Counted from the stretch's first letter, positions 33,090-44,225 are shown. The stretch: 64,000 nucleotides of DNA from Ceratodon purpureus (GCA_014871385.1 CM026422.1:25218987-25282986); one strand, 5' to 3'. Notes: generated by a model from the sequence alone, not told the origin. Program-made: numbers and translations.

Positions 33090-33650
33090 AGTGTGCAACA
33101 CATTGGAAAATCCAATTGTTAGCAACCGCTGCTTATGTTGCACCCTAAAAGATAGACCTCTATGGGCATCAATGGTGTTTGGCGCACACTTGCATGCATC
33201 CATATTGTATCCTCGGAATTGCACTGCAAATTCACTGCAATGTCTGTTCACTGCTTCAGCTATGAGGTTATCTCCACCACCTGTTACATAATGCACAATT
33301 CATTAAGCACATTTTTAACCCAAGCAACGCCTAAAGCTTAAAGCACAACAACAAAACAATGTAAACAAGGCATTCTCACCTCCGGCTTTCCGGGCACCAC
33401 ACCTGTGAATTTACCAATTGGCAATGGTGGCACAAATACAGTTCTATGGCTTGCAATGCCTTGAGGGAGATGAATTGCCATAGATTTTCTTGAGGTTGTG
33501 TATGATGAAGTTTTAGATTTGTTTTTAGATGCACAAGAGGATGCTTGGAGGTTGGTGTTCATAGAAGATGGTGCTCCCGGTCATATTGGAGAGAGAATCA
33601 GAGTATTGGGAAACTTCAAATCCGGCCGACTAGAATTCCATCGAGAGTGA
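33090..33650 (+). pseudogene. Decayed Tc1/mariner-like transposase (copy 3)
   Basis: In order on the plus strand: an HTH-like segment (ENPIVSNRCL...TLKDR..LWA, about 33103-33175), a degraded middle, then LVFIEDGAPGHIGERIRVLG (about 33550-33610), which resembles the second catalytic Asp of DDE_3 transposases. Stops and shifts separate the pieces. It has no intact ORF and lies beside the tRNA-Glu gene in all three blocks. Family assignment is from motif shape only. Confidence 0.45.
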
Positions 33651-33790
33651 AGCAGAAATATAGGCCACATACGTTGGTGATTATTTGAGTTCTCATACGA
33701 AGGGGCCCAAGTTCTTCTTTCGAGTTTTGGTCTTACAAACACAAGGATGTCAAAAGGTTTTCCAAAAGGTAGTCTGCAAACTCGGGAGCT

Positions 33791-34068
33791 TCCGTTGCCG
33801 GGACTCGAACCCGGGTCGCTCGGGTGAGAGCCGAGTATCCTAACCATCTAGACTTGAAAATCCCCACCGGGGTTAAAAGAAAATGAAAGTAACAAGACCA
33901 CCAGGGTCGGGGGCGGGAACCAACCAACAGGTCAGAACCCAACCGCAAAGCAACCAAAAGGTTGAAAACGTAAAAGTAAAAACGGACCAGAGAGGAGGAA
34001 ATCCTCCGAGGGGGAGCAAAGCTCGGGAGAGGTCAACATAAAGTCCTAACCATCTAGACTACAACGGA
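33791..34068 (-). pseudogene. tRNA-Glu (CTC) interrupted by a 189-bp LINE fragment
   Basis: The 5' part of the tRNA is at 34068-34044 and the rest at 33854-33791. Between them lies the LINE fragment 33855-34043. The 17-bp segment TCCTAACCATCTAGACT is present on both sides (33838-33854 and 34044-34060), a target-site duplication. Without the insert and one duplicate the sequence equals the intact gene. The duplicated bases are the D-arm/A-box region. Confidence 0.95.
33855..34043 (-). mobile_element. 5'-truncated LINE fragment (189 bp) in tRNA-Glu
   Basis: On the minus strand it ends GTTACTTTCATTTTC...AACCCCGGTGGGGATTTTCA, closely parallel to the 3' end of the large LINE (GTTACTTTCTTTTC...AACCCGAAGAGGGATTTTCA) but not identical. 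It is therefore a separate insertion of the same family. It has no coding capacity. The flanking 17-bp duplication marks target-primed insertion. Confidence 0.9.
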
Positions 34069-34632
34069 GACACGTGTCAAGTCGTCCACGTCAGCAGACC
34101 GAAGTGAGATGACGTGGCGGACCGCAACAGGTGCCAGATGACAAGTTCTTCATTCATCCACTCTATAACCAGGTTCACGCTTCATTTCACTCACCTTTCA
34201 CGGTCTCCACATTCTGGTTGACAGTTCGGGCGCCCCCAGAGGTTTGCAGAGATTCCACTAATTGGTATTAGATCACGACAGACCAATTCAACCAACATTT
34301 CACAGAATCTGTGCACTCGGAAGCCCCAATCACATTCTCTCTCTCCAGATTTGAAATGCATCGACTACGGATTTCATACTCTCAAAGCCTCCCGCTCCCT
34401 TCAAACTCCCACTGCCACTGTCATACTCTCTCTGACAACTCACCCTCAATCGCTACTGCTATAATCTGGAACCAACATGAGAAAGCAGGGGGGGACACAC
34501 TACACACGCTCTCTTCTCTTCTCTTCTCTTCTCTTCTGGACAAGCAGCAGCTTTACTAGGATGACCACGCACCCCGATTCCACCATAAAAGAGCAACTAA
34601 GGGTAAGTCCTGTCGTCTACAAAAGGCAGCTC

Positions 34633-34894
34633 AATTTGGAAGCGGTACCGAGATGAGCAAGTGACTTTCAAGAGGTTCAACATGCAATAAACCAATCATA
34701 CCGTGACCATCAACAGTTTTCAGTCACTGAAGACGATCTTCGTCTTGTGAAAGCATTCAGCAGGCTGTAACAATCCACTTCTCACAGGCACATAAGGTCA
34801 TAGTTAAGATTTCCATGGTTCTAGTAACATTGGTTCGAAGGGTCGTTTCTCATGTTCCTTACTCAAGCTATCGTAACCATGACTTCTGTGTGCT
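34633..34894. other. Intergenic / FKBP12 3' flank
   Basis: This lies between the duplicated block and the FKBP12 stop codon. Most of it should be FKBP12 3' UTR. No other feature was seen. Confidence 0.5.
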
Positions 34895-36215
34895 CTAGGC
34901 TGCACTGAGAACCTCGATTTCAAATACAAGCACAGAGTTGGGCATGATTCCCCAAGCGGGAAAACCTCCTGCTCCATACGCGTAGTCAGGCGAGCACTGC
35001 ATTGAAACACAAACGAATCATTCCACTGAGCAAGGTTCAAGTAAGCACTGGAAGCATAGTTAAGGAGGAACTCGAGCATCATTTATAATACTGTTTGTTG
35101 AAAACCTTCAGGGAACCACATCAAGTTAATTTTAAGCAGGAATTTACGGTGGAACAGACGAAGGATGAGTATGGATACCTTCAGACGAGCAATTTCACCG
35201 ATGCTCATGCTCATCACACCTTCGTCCCAACCTGGAAAATGAGGTAAAATATAATCAGACTTCAAGTACGGGAATCGACAGTGATTAGACTATTTGAATA
35301 TGTGCCAGAAATGAACGAAAGATATATTATATTCGTTTCAGAATACCAGATGAGAACAATAGCTTACCTTTGATCACTTGGCCCAACCCTAACTTGAACT
35401 TAAAGGGCTCCTGGCCTGGGTCCTTGGTACTGCATAGACATGATAATGCTACGCATTAAAATCTGGGCATGCTGTTGATTTCACTTCAAAGAATTCTTCT
35501 GCCCACAGCGTGATCTAAACTAGCATGATGAACTAAAGGAATTGATAACAGTGCTACCATCACTCGATCCAAAGAAATTTGTAAATACCACACTCCAAGA
35601 AAAATAAACTAACCTCCAGAACTTCTCATTCAGATTTCTGTTCTTGCCTGCAAAGTCAAACACTAAGTCAATGCAATGAAAAAAAATGACTCGTATTTAT
35701 AAATTACTTGGGAGCCTAAGCTTCCATAGCTTGACTCCAAAACGTAGAAAATTAGTGGTTAAGCACAATACGCATTAAAGCAACTACTACAAGGAGATAG
35801 TTAGTTGTCTACCCACCCTTCGGTCTTTTGCACTATTCATCAAACCCTAGAAAAGGTTCTACCGAAGGAAACTCTCCTTCTTTGTATCCCCAGCCACCAA
35901 CTTATCTAGCAAACCATCATTGATTAAAGCTGAACACGAAATACCCTAAAATCTAATCACAGCTCTACTCCTTGCCAAATTACAGTTGAACACAAGTCTT
36001 TCCTATCCATTCCTGAAATTCCTTTTTCAATCCCTCCAACCCTGCTTCTCAAAAAGACCTATCACAACTCATTCCCAGACAACACCTCGTGCAAGCAAAA
36101 ATCGAAGAGAAAAAACACAACACACACCATAGCCGGTGCAGTGGACAGTGACAGTCTGGCCACGGTTGGGCTTGGCGCCCGTCCCGGCCCTGATGATCTC
36201 CTTCTCAAACCCCAT
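34895..36215 (-). CDS. FKBP12: FKBP12-type peptidyl-prolyl isomerase
   Basis: Five exons on the minus strand: 36215-36128, 35647-35614, 35429-35368, 35231-35179, 34996-34895 (339 nt, 112 aa), all GT-AG and in phase. The single FKBP domain fills the protein. Landmarks: [85 protein letters not shown] and [10 protein letters not shown]. The aromatic pocket residues of the family (Tyr in HCTGY, Trp in KGWDEG, Tyr in PDYAYG) are present. FKBP12 is a cytosolic prolyl isomerase and the FK506/rapamycin receptor that can link to TOR. A CT-rich leader exon ending at a GTAAG near 36835, with an acceptor near 36228, may form a spliced 5' UTR. The gene is compact and has no signal peptide. Confidence 0.95.
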
Positions 36216-36229
36216 GTCGAAAACCAATC

Positions 36230-37035
36230 TGTCGATGCACCCAAAAACAGAAAAATGCTTCAGAATACCACACCCACATGCTCAAAAGGAAACAGGCAAC
36301 ATAAAAACATCATACACTCAATTCTTTCCTAAAACAAAAACCAAAAAAATCAGCAAATGCAGCTACCAAACTCCCACAGCTCTCTTCTCCCTGTCCCAAA
36401 AAACCAGTAAAAAGATTAAAAAAAATCCTAGTTCTGAACGGGGAAAAAAAGATCCTGGACACCTGCTGGGAAGACCCCAAACAGCCCAAAAGCCAAGCAG
36501 CCAAAGTGACCACAGTAACCGGTAGCGCAAAGCCCTACACGACACTAGAGACATGAGGAGACGGTTTATTGAGCACTACGAGACATCATGATCGACATGC
36601 ACCGAGACAGCACACAGCAAAAATGGAAGAAAAAAATAAACCCTATGTGAGTGCACCATGTGAGGCATCCAAGGTGACAAGAGAAGTGGAAATGAAGATG
36701 CAGAAGATGGTGATGGTGATGATAGTGGTGATGATGGTGGTGGTGATGGTGGTGGTGATGGTGGAGGTGAGGGATGAGGAAGAGAGTGTGGAAGGGAGAT
36801 GGGAGTTGGACATGGGTTTGCATGCCATAGCTTACCTTACCAGAGAGAGAGAGAGAGGGAAGCTTGGTGCAAGTGTGGAGAGAAGTGGAGGACTGTGTGG
36901 GAGGAGAGGAGGTGTTTGTTTCTTCTGGGAATGAAGAGGGTTGAGTCTGTTTACTTTACTGGGATTGTGGTGGAAGAAAGTCTGAGGAGCGGCTCCTGGT
37001 GGCTGCCATGGTGTTTGTTGCCCAGTGGGCTGACA
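36230..37035 (-). promoter_or_regulatory. Likely FKBP12 5' UTR intron, CT-rich leader and promoter
   Basis: Minus-strand reading gives a (CT)n tract (complement of GAGAGAGAGAGAG at about 36842-36858), followed by GGTAAGGTAAGC, a strong donor. A candidate acceptor, TGCATCGACAG, lies 13 bases before the start codon. A GTGATGGTGGTG microsatellite at about 36708-36770 lies within the proposed intron. The plus-strand frame over it is repeat-derived. The splice is inferred. Confidence 0.4.
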
Positions 37036-37610
37036 ACAAAAGATCTTCATAATGTGACTCAAGGTTGAGTGGTTGTTGAATTTCACCAATTAGATTGTGA
37101 GAACATTCAATATCTAGCCTCTTGGTCTTCATATTAGAGATCAAAGTCTAAGGTAGCAGCACCTATTTTTGTACATTTAGGGAACTCACTATACTTGGAG
37201 TGGTGGAATGAGTGCCTCAGTAATTAACAATAAGAAAAAATGAAGTTTCCCCATTTTTAGGATATTTATAAGCACTTACAATAATAACTACAAATTTTAG
37301 AAGTGACCAATATAGATTAACCTATAGCCGGACACTCTACTGCACATACGCATGGGATACATTACAGGTAATTATAGGGTGATTAAATCTCCAGTGGAGC
37401 AAGAATCTGACGTGTTCGCCTTTGAGGGGGGGTCCGGGGATAGGTGCTTCCACCATAAAGTCTGTTCTTCTCCATCGTGTTAATCTGAAAACACTTTTAG
37501 AGAATTTTGGTGCTAAGACGATGGCCTTTTAAGCTACATTTATGGCCAGTCTAAACTACTAGCAAGAGTTTGTCAATATTTTTATAATAAATATGTATAA
37601 AAAGACAAGG
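37036..37610 (+). repeat. Dispersed repeat, copy A (interrupted by a MITE)
   Basis: GTTGAGTGGTTGTTGAATT, CTAGCCTCTT.GTCTTCA.ATTAGAGATCAAA, CTTTTAGAGAATTTTGGT and AGAGTTTGTCAATATT recur in the same order at 44226-44560. The similarity is roughly 80% by eye. Copy A carries a 307-bp insertion. The family is unknown, and both copies flank the MULE/CACTA-rich interval. Confidence 0.7.
37150..37456. mobile_element. MITE, 307 bp, inside dispersed repeat A
   Basis: The ends AAGGTAGCAGCACCTAT and (inverted) ATGGTGGAAGCACCTAT match at 14 of 17 bases. AAAGTCT is duplicated at 37143-37149 and 37457-37463. The uninterrupted copy B near 44390 has AAAGTCT once, the expected empty site. A 7-8 bp duplication suggests a hAT-type MITE. 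Confidence 0.72.
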
Positions 37611-37807
37611 TTGTTGGATTAACGGAGCTAATGGCTCCATAGTGGGACACCTACGCTCTACATGTCCAACCTTAATTTTTTTTCCCCGCACCCTCATGTG
37701 ACCCCTGTGCCTCGCTCCGCCAGACCTCGCCTTGACATGCTCCGCCCTTTTCATACCTTGCAATCTACCACCCCTTACCTCCGTAGTCATAATCAAAGGT
37801 TTCTCAC

Positions 37808-37883
37808 ACATTTTGATAAATGTGTAGAAATCCCTTTATCTCTCCCGCCATCTTTAGAGAGCCCTACACATTTATCAAAATGT
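37808..37883. repeat. Perfect 20-bp inverted repeat
   Basis: The arm at 37808-37827 (ACATTTTGATAAATGTGTAG) and 37864-37883 are exact reverse complements with a 36-base loop. No flanking duplication or coding content was seen. Confidence 0.6.
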
Positions 37884-38329
37884 ATGGAAATCTCTATAAC
37901 TTACCAGGCATAAAAAAATGTCTTCCATATATAAAGATTGTGTTATTTTCAAATGTGACTTTATTAACAAGTTGCATAGTTATTTAAAATTTGTGGTTGA
38001 GTATTCATAACTTATTCATGTAGTATTCACACATAAAGGTTTATGATTATTGTAATTTTCTTAATTGTTTCAATTAAAATGTTTGAAAAAATGAAATTGT
38101 AAAGATACTTATGCTATTTTTGTGAATAGTTTCTAATAATTATATTACAATAAGATTCACCATAACTAAAATATTATTATCATGAAGCCACCTCAAGGTT
38201 GTTTTCATCTTTCAAAGAATCTCCATTCATTTAGATAAATATCTATAGTTTCCTTACAAAAAAAAAGCGGTTCTATATTGTAATCATGCTCCGCCACCAA
38301 CACTGATGAGCTTGATGGAAGAATGAAGT

Positions 38330-39480
38330 AAACTTTCAGAATCTGTTGGACTCCCAAGATGTGCTTGCAAGTTGATACTCAAGTTGGACAATCACTGAAA
38401 TAAGTGTTTAATGAAACAATATACTTAGCGGTGGGTGAACTTTCGCTTTCCATTAAAAAATAACATTAATTCCAAGTCTACAACCTCAATACAACACTTG
38501 GATTTAGCTGATAAGTTTTGGAAATGCACTCTCATCCTTTCAAGCGTTGGCAATGTTCTTTAATAGTATCTCTTCTAGAGTACCTCTTAAAATCACCTAT
38601 ACATCACATCAAATTTAATTAAAACCATGTTGAAACAAAAAGAAATGTCTTTTATGTTAAATATATTCAACCGAAATGTAGAAATCTTAGTTTGAAAATA
38701 CTTACTCATTAGTTGCACTATTTGAGAATGATTTACCAAAGTGGGCCCTTCAATTCAACTTCCATCTTCTGCACTATTGACAATTGCAATGATAAGATCT
38801 ATCAAGGCACAACCCACCTTTTTTTGTAGCAAAAGGTACTTAATCCACTTTCAATGCCGTTCAATGTGGTTGATCGTATCCATACCACCATAAGCAAATA
38901 GCCGTCCAAATCGTGGCCAAAGCTTCCTCTACTAGACAATTTGACCAACCCATCCAATCTTCATGTAGTCTGCCATGCTAGGTATGTGTTGAAAGTCATC
39001 TTAAACTTTTTGAGATTATCTTCAAAATGCTCTTCTTTTGGATAGTGCATCAAAACATGTAGAGCTAGTCACAACTTATTCTTTGCCGGCATAAATACAC
39101 AAGTTAAGAGATTTTCACTTTAAGCTTTCACGAGATGAAAATGACACTACAAAACTTTGTCACCCACTTGTACCTTCACTTCATTCTCAATGCTCAAATA
39201 ATTATCACCACTCTCTACAATGGCGTTGATAAAATTCAATGATTTTTTGTCCTTATCAATGACAATTGTAGATAGTCTTGTTCCTCCCAAGGATAAAAAA
39301 CGGCGACCAATGCAAACTCCAGTGCTATAACCTGATGACTTTGGATCTTGCCTTTTATACACAAGATATAAAATACAAGCACTTCTTTTCCATCTTGGTT
39401 CGACACAATTGCAACATACAATGATAAATTGTATTGATTAATTTTGAAAGTAAAGTCAAAGGCTTAAAAGTTACTATGTG
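38330..39480 (-). pseudogene. MULE-type transposase relic with SWIM remnant
   Basis: Read on the minus strand in several frames: LYVAIVSNQDGKEVLVFYIL (about 39420-39360), CHFHLVKA...KNKL.LALHVLMH then EEHFEDNLKKFKMTF (about 39140-39000), LWPRFGRLFAYGGMDTINHI followed by ERH.KWIKYLLLQKK (about 38930-38820), and YIVSLNTYFSDCP...STCKHILGV (about 38430-38350). The last looks like a SWIM zinc motif whose first Cys is lost. Order and content resemble plant MULE transposases. Multiple stops and frameshifts show it is dead. Its N-terminal part above 39.5 kb is not recognisable. Confidence 0.6.
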
Positions 39481-41148
39481 AGAATTCACGAGTATTTATC
39501 TATATCATCTTTAAAATACTATTATTTAAAATAAAACTTCTTTAAAACAAATCTATATTAGATTAGTGTTCACTGGGGCTATTTGGAAGAATCAACAACA
39601 ATTTAATCACTACATTTTCATCATAATATCTCATCTAATCAACTTGAATGACTATCACAAATGGACGTTTCTTCACATCCTTGTGTTTTGATGCATAAGG
39701 TTGGTTAAAATTGACCTTGGTGCATATGGGTTTGCAATCTCATAATTTCCAGTTGAGTAGCATTTCAATCATACTTGCGTAAAGCATCATACAAATTAAT
39801 TCACTCTACACGTTAAAAATTCAATGAACTTTATAATGTGATAATGTAACATAGAAAAATTTGAGTGATTAGAGCAAAATTTACCATTTATTCTCATATT
39901 GTGCTTAAGTTGCTTCACTATCTTTGGTACAATGAAAAAGCAATATGTCATACGCTCCAAATTTCTAACCATAGCTTGTTTTCCTTTGCATTACATTCAA
40001 ATGCAAGAAGCACTCTAAATGTTGAAACCATTCTCTTAAAGTTCTTTGTAGCCATAGTTATAACATGTGGATGTACATGTAAGAATAAATTATCCCTTTC
40101 AAAATTTGGTACATGTCCAGGGTGCTTAGTACGCACAGAAATAGTAGCAATTTTTTTTGTGGATGCTTCACTTGCTTTTTCATTTATAATGGGCCTACAA
40201 TTTTCAAGTCAAAAAACAATCACGTAATCTACTCTTCATGTCTTGTTTACTGTTCATAACTTGAGAAGATCTCCGAAGTGCCTTTACTTAAGGCCAACTT
40301 TTGCTTCCACGGCTATGACAATAGTAATACTTAGCACTATGATTTCTAAACCAATTGGTATGACTCAACCTCCATGAAACATATGCCTTATGCATATTTT
40401 ATTAAGGGTAACATTCAATAAATCATAAAGAACGTCATGTATCTCATCCCACAACCTGTATTTGTTGCAAATGGAGTCACAATAAAGACAACTCTCCTCA
40501 TATTTAATCCAGATCTCTCCCACTCTATAATTAGTGGTCCACTGTGCACAAATCATATCAAGCGTAGACAATGGATTCAAGTGTTTTTCATTTTTATCAA
40601 CATGTGACTCTTGTACTATTGAACACCAAAGCTCAATAGGAGGGATTTACGTATCCTTTAGGTCTTGTTTCATTGGAGACAAACTAAAACTGTCATTTGG
40701 CACTTATCAATTTAATACTTTCTTGAAGTTTTTTTCATTGCTCAACTAAAGGACGGCCGTGCATTAGGAGAAAAATCAGGTCACAAAGAAGCCTTACAAA
40801 CTGGCACGTGAGAAAAAAAAAGGGTGCTCGTGCACTTTTGACGGGGCACCAATGGTGCCATTGTGGTGCCAGCAACGCCGGTGGGAGGGTCGAACTAATG
40901 ACCTCCGGCTTCTGCGTGTGTCGAGCGTTGCTACAATGACAACATTGACAGCAACTTTGCCTGCTTGGGACAGATCCCAAGCGGGCCACGTTGTGTCAGC
41001 AAACTTTCTGCCAACGCATTCAACGAGAAAGTTATGAGTCAGCCCACCTACCTCCTCCACCGACAACGAGTGATGCTCCATCTCAGCTTAGATCGCTACG
41101 AATCTCGCCTAATAAGTAGTGCATAGTGTGCATCAAGCGAAACTTGGG
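39481..41148. other. AT-rich DNA with possible SINE, no supported gene
   Basis: Up to about 40750 this could include the decayed N-terminal part of the MULE relic. On the minus strand at about 40800-41080 a TAGTTCGACCCTCC B-box-like motif, preceded by a GTAGCAACGCTCGACAC stretch and followed by a T run, hints at a tRNA-derived SINE. No intact coding region was seen. Confidence 0.3.
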
Positions 41149-42382
41149 GAACACTAGTAGAAACAGCCTCTAACTACACTGAGCTATTACACCAAAAAAA
41201 CTCTTTGGTGTTCTTGTATTCTGGGTAGTGCTCTGTGATTGGTGCAGATACCATTTCGGTGTTCATGAAGGCATGTGAACTGTAATAGCTGTAGGATCCG
41301 CGACTAGCATTGGACAGGAAGGCAGCGTTGGGTGTCTCAAGTGAGGTCCGCGACCAGACATCCAATCCCCATGTTCCACCTCGCACCACGCAGGCACCAA
41401 GAATACACGTTACCTTCACCAAGAATACTTTGGTGAAACCCTGCAAAGGAGCCGCATCTTGCCTGGCAGCTCCTCGCCTCCCGTTGGTCGCCCCACCTCA
41501 CCCTCTCCGAAAGTCCCTCCCTCCCTCACCCTCGCTGAACCTCCCTCCTTCACCCCACTCTCCATCTCTCCAACCCTCACTCACTCCCTCCAAACCCCAA
41601 CTCCAAATCCTCACTCCCTCAAACGGGATGATCTCTCTACGGCAACTCTTGAAACCAAACCTATGCTACCTTACCACACCACTAAGTCCGAAACCCAGTG
41701 CAGGTGCTGCGATGTTTTGGCTGTGCATGTGCATATTGCAATCTTTTGGCTGTGCTGGTGCTGCGATATTTGGCTGTGCAGGTGCAGGTGCATGTTTTGG
41801 CTGTGCAGGTGTTGCAATGTGAAGGCTGTGTAGGTGCTGCGAAGGCTGTGCATGTGCTGCCAAGGCTATGGGTTTGCTTGTGGGTTTGCTTGTGGATTTG
41901 CTTGTGGATTCACTGTGGGATTTGCTTGTAGATTTGCTTGTGGGTTTTTCTACAGCGTTGTTGTCACAGCGAAAGATGGTGAATCCTCTCATCAAGAATC
42001 AGAAAGCTCCTCCATGGCTTTGGGCATCTACCTCCGCCAACCGGTTACCACAATCCAAGTAACCTATGAAATACAACATGAAATCATACAAATGAACAGA
42101 ATCAATCTCTGTCCACTCAGGCATCAGTACAAAAAATTACAATGCTCTAAAATATTCGAGATTTACATTTAATGGAAACCAACAAAACCCATGTGACGCG
42201 GGCCAGAAATATACAATGTTCATGGGGACCACACTGGTGACACTATTCACCTTTAATTTTGGTCATGTCAGGTGCCGAATTACACCAAAGAGACTTCTGA
42301 GTACACCATTTTGATAAGCCTAAATTAGCTACCATTCCGGTGTAATACTTGGTGTAGTTGAGGCCTCTTTCTACTAGTAGAA
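41149..42382. mobile_element. Non-autonomous CACTA element (41152-42379)
   Basis: The left end is CACTAGTAGAAACAGCCTC. The right end, read inward, is TACTAGTAGAAAGAGGCCTC, so the final G of the usual TAGTG end is changed to A. Inverted similarity extends about 40 bp to ATTACACC. GAA is duplicated at 41149-41151 and 42380-42382, the 3-bp duplication typical of CACTA. Inside are two minisatellites and no transposase. A solitary CACTAGTGGAGGGGCC hairpin near 43191 may be a related end. Confidence 0.82.
41695..41945 (+). repeat. Two minisatellites inside the CACTA element
   Basis: From about 41698 to 41860, units such as GGTGCTGCGATGTTTTGGCT and GCTGTGCAGGTG repeat with a period near 27-30 bases. 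From about 41868 to 41945, GGGTTTGCTTGTGG repeats with a 12-base period. The frames they encode are repeat artefacts. Confidence 0.8.
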
Positions 42383-44225
42383 TGTAGCTTGAACGCTCCG
42401 CCACCCTTGCTACCATCGAGAGTCCAGAAATCCGAAGTAGTGCTTGAAGCTCTCAAAGGCTCTGAACATACTGCAAGTATGAAGAAAAACCTTCTTATGA
42501 TTGCCAAGTATCCAAAACTCCAGAGTTGTCAACAACCAAATCCTATACCGTAGCCACTTAAGGAAATTGCAAAATGAAATGAAGAAAATCATCTACTCGA
42601 GTACTGTGGAACACGACCAGAACTTATCATAGAGAAAACGTCACTTACAGTATATTTTCAATCTACTGCAGTAGGAGTTACAAGAACATCCTTGCATCTG
42701 CTTCCTGCTCGAATTCGCAATAGCCAGCGGACATCTGTAAAGAAACCGCTCATAATTTTAGTTGTCACTCTCAACCTCGTGCGCCCTTGTGTTGACCCTA
42801 AACCCTTGAATTCCACCTTACAATGGTGTCTTCCGTTCTGCAACACTCAAATTCTAAGCACCCAAGTTTGTCACTGCTTTTTGTAGGTGGAGACCAACCT
42901 AGGCGCGGCCAAGCTTCACGGCTTCTTACCGTTGTGCCAGCAAACTTCGAAACGCCGGCTCTCGAAACCGTTGGCACCAATCACCCTTGATTCGATGATG
43001 GAGTGATTGCTCTCCATTACTGCTCTCCTTCAAACCCCGCTGCAGAGGAGTAAATGCCGTCCCTCGGTGGTTCGCCAAACACCCCAGCCACCTCGGCGCC
43101 ACTAGGCACTCGTCCACACCACGCAATCCCATTCTGACACCATAAAGAGGGCCTCTTAACTCTGCGGGCAGCAATTCTGGCATCTGATGCCACTAGTGGA
43201 GGGGCCTTTAAGCAGCCGGTTTACCTAACCTAGGCTGCCTTAGAGGGCCCCTTTGTGAGGTCGAATTTCCCCTAATGGCCCTAAAAAAATGGACAAAAAT
43301 TAGCCTCTACTTCACAAATTTGCTCAAACGAAGGAAATAATTTGTGTAAACATTCAATCATGAGTTTCATACTTGCGAGTGTAAAATGAAAAGAAATTGG
43401 AAAAGTTGCAATAGGAAGGAAGAGAAGGCTCGTCTATAGAAAACTTGATGTTGCAACTAGATGAGTTTGGAGCCCCATTGTGAATTCCCTCCATTCCCTC
43501 CATTCCCTCCATTCTCTCATGAACTCCATTGTTGCCATCACATTTGGATTCATAATCCAAAATGCTGAAATATGTCTCATCCTAAGTTGTAATGAAATCA
43601 AAGTCACTAAAAGTGCCATGACCTCCACCTCCGCAACATACTCCAACTCCTCTTCACAATCTGAAGGATAAAAAAAATCATCTTCTAAAAAATGACTCCA
43701 TTTCTCCATGCTTAATGTCTAAATCTTTCTCAAAGTAGTCAAAACTCTCTTCTATTAAGGCATATACAAATGATGTGTACTATAGTAAACCCTACTTAAG
43801 CAACACCAAGAAGGAGCAATTTGAGTGTGCTTAAAAACACAAGCATAGACCTTAGATTTTTCAACCCTCAAAATCTAAGTCCAAACCTCACTATCACAAA
43901 CAAGAATGATAAAAAAATATAATCTAAAGTGCACTTTCATGAAATGAAAATGACACAACAAAATTGTGATCATGCGAGTGAGATAGCAGAAAGTGTGTGT
44001 GAGAGAGAAGTGTATGTAAAATAGGCAATGTCAAGGATTGGGGTTGAGAGGTAAGGGAAGGGTGGGAATTAAGAGGGACAGAGTTTTGGAGGGGATTAGA
44101 TTGGCAAAGCGGAGGTTGGTAGAGCAGGGCACGGGGGTCGGGGGGCCGTGGGGTTGTGAAGCTATGGGATCGGGGTGGTTGCCAGTGAAAGATATGAGGC
44201 TAGGTAGGTGGGGAGCCCGTGGAGC
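42383..44225. other. Accessory intergenic DNA, no supported gene
   Basis: Short frames with no known motif. Features seen: a CACTAGTGGAGGGGCC...GGGCCCCT hairpin near 43191-43252, and a CATTCCCTC tandem near 43490-43517. Confidence 0.4.

Larger units (their letters stand above)
32361..34632 (-). repeat. Inverted segmental duplication, copy 3
   Basis: The minus strand matches 6915-9346 closely. It lacks the 284-bp MITE of copy 1 (empty site near 34260) and has gained a 189-bp LINE fragment in its tRNA-Glu gene. It ends about 260 bases downstream of the FKBP12 stop codon. At its other end it abuts the 5' end of the large LINE at 32360. Confidence 0.88.

Noticed and set aside
36566-36934. Histidine-rich or valine/methionine-rich frames
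   Set aside because: They derive from the GTGATGGTGGTG microsatellite inside the proposed FKBP12 5' UTR intron.
41459-41995. Frames of 100-170 codons in the CACTA interior
   Set aside because: They read through tandem repeats in several frames on both strands. No transposase motif was found.
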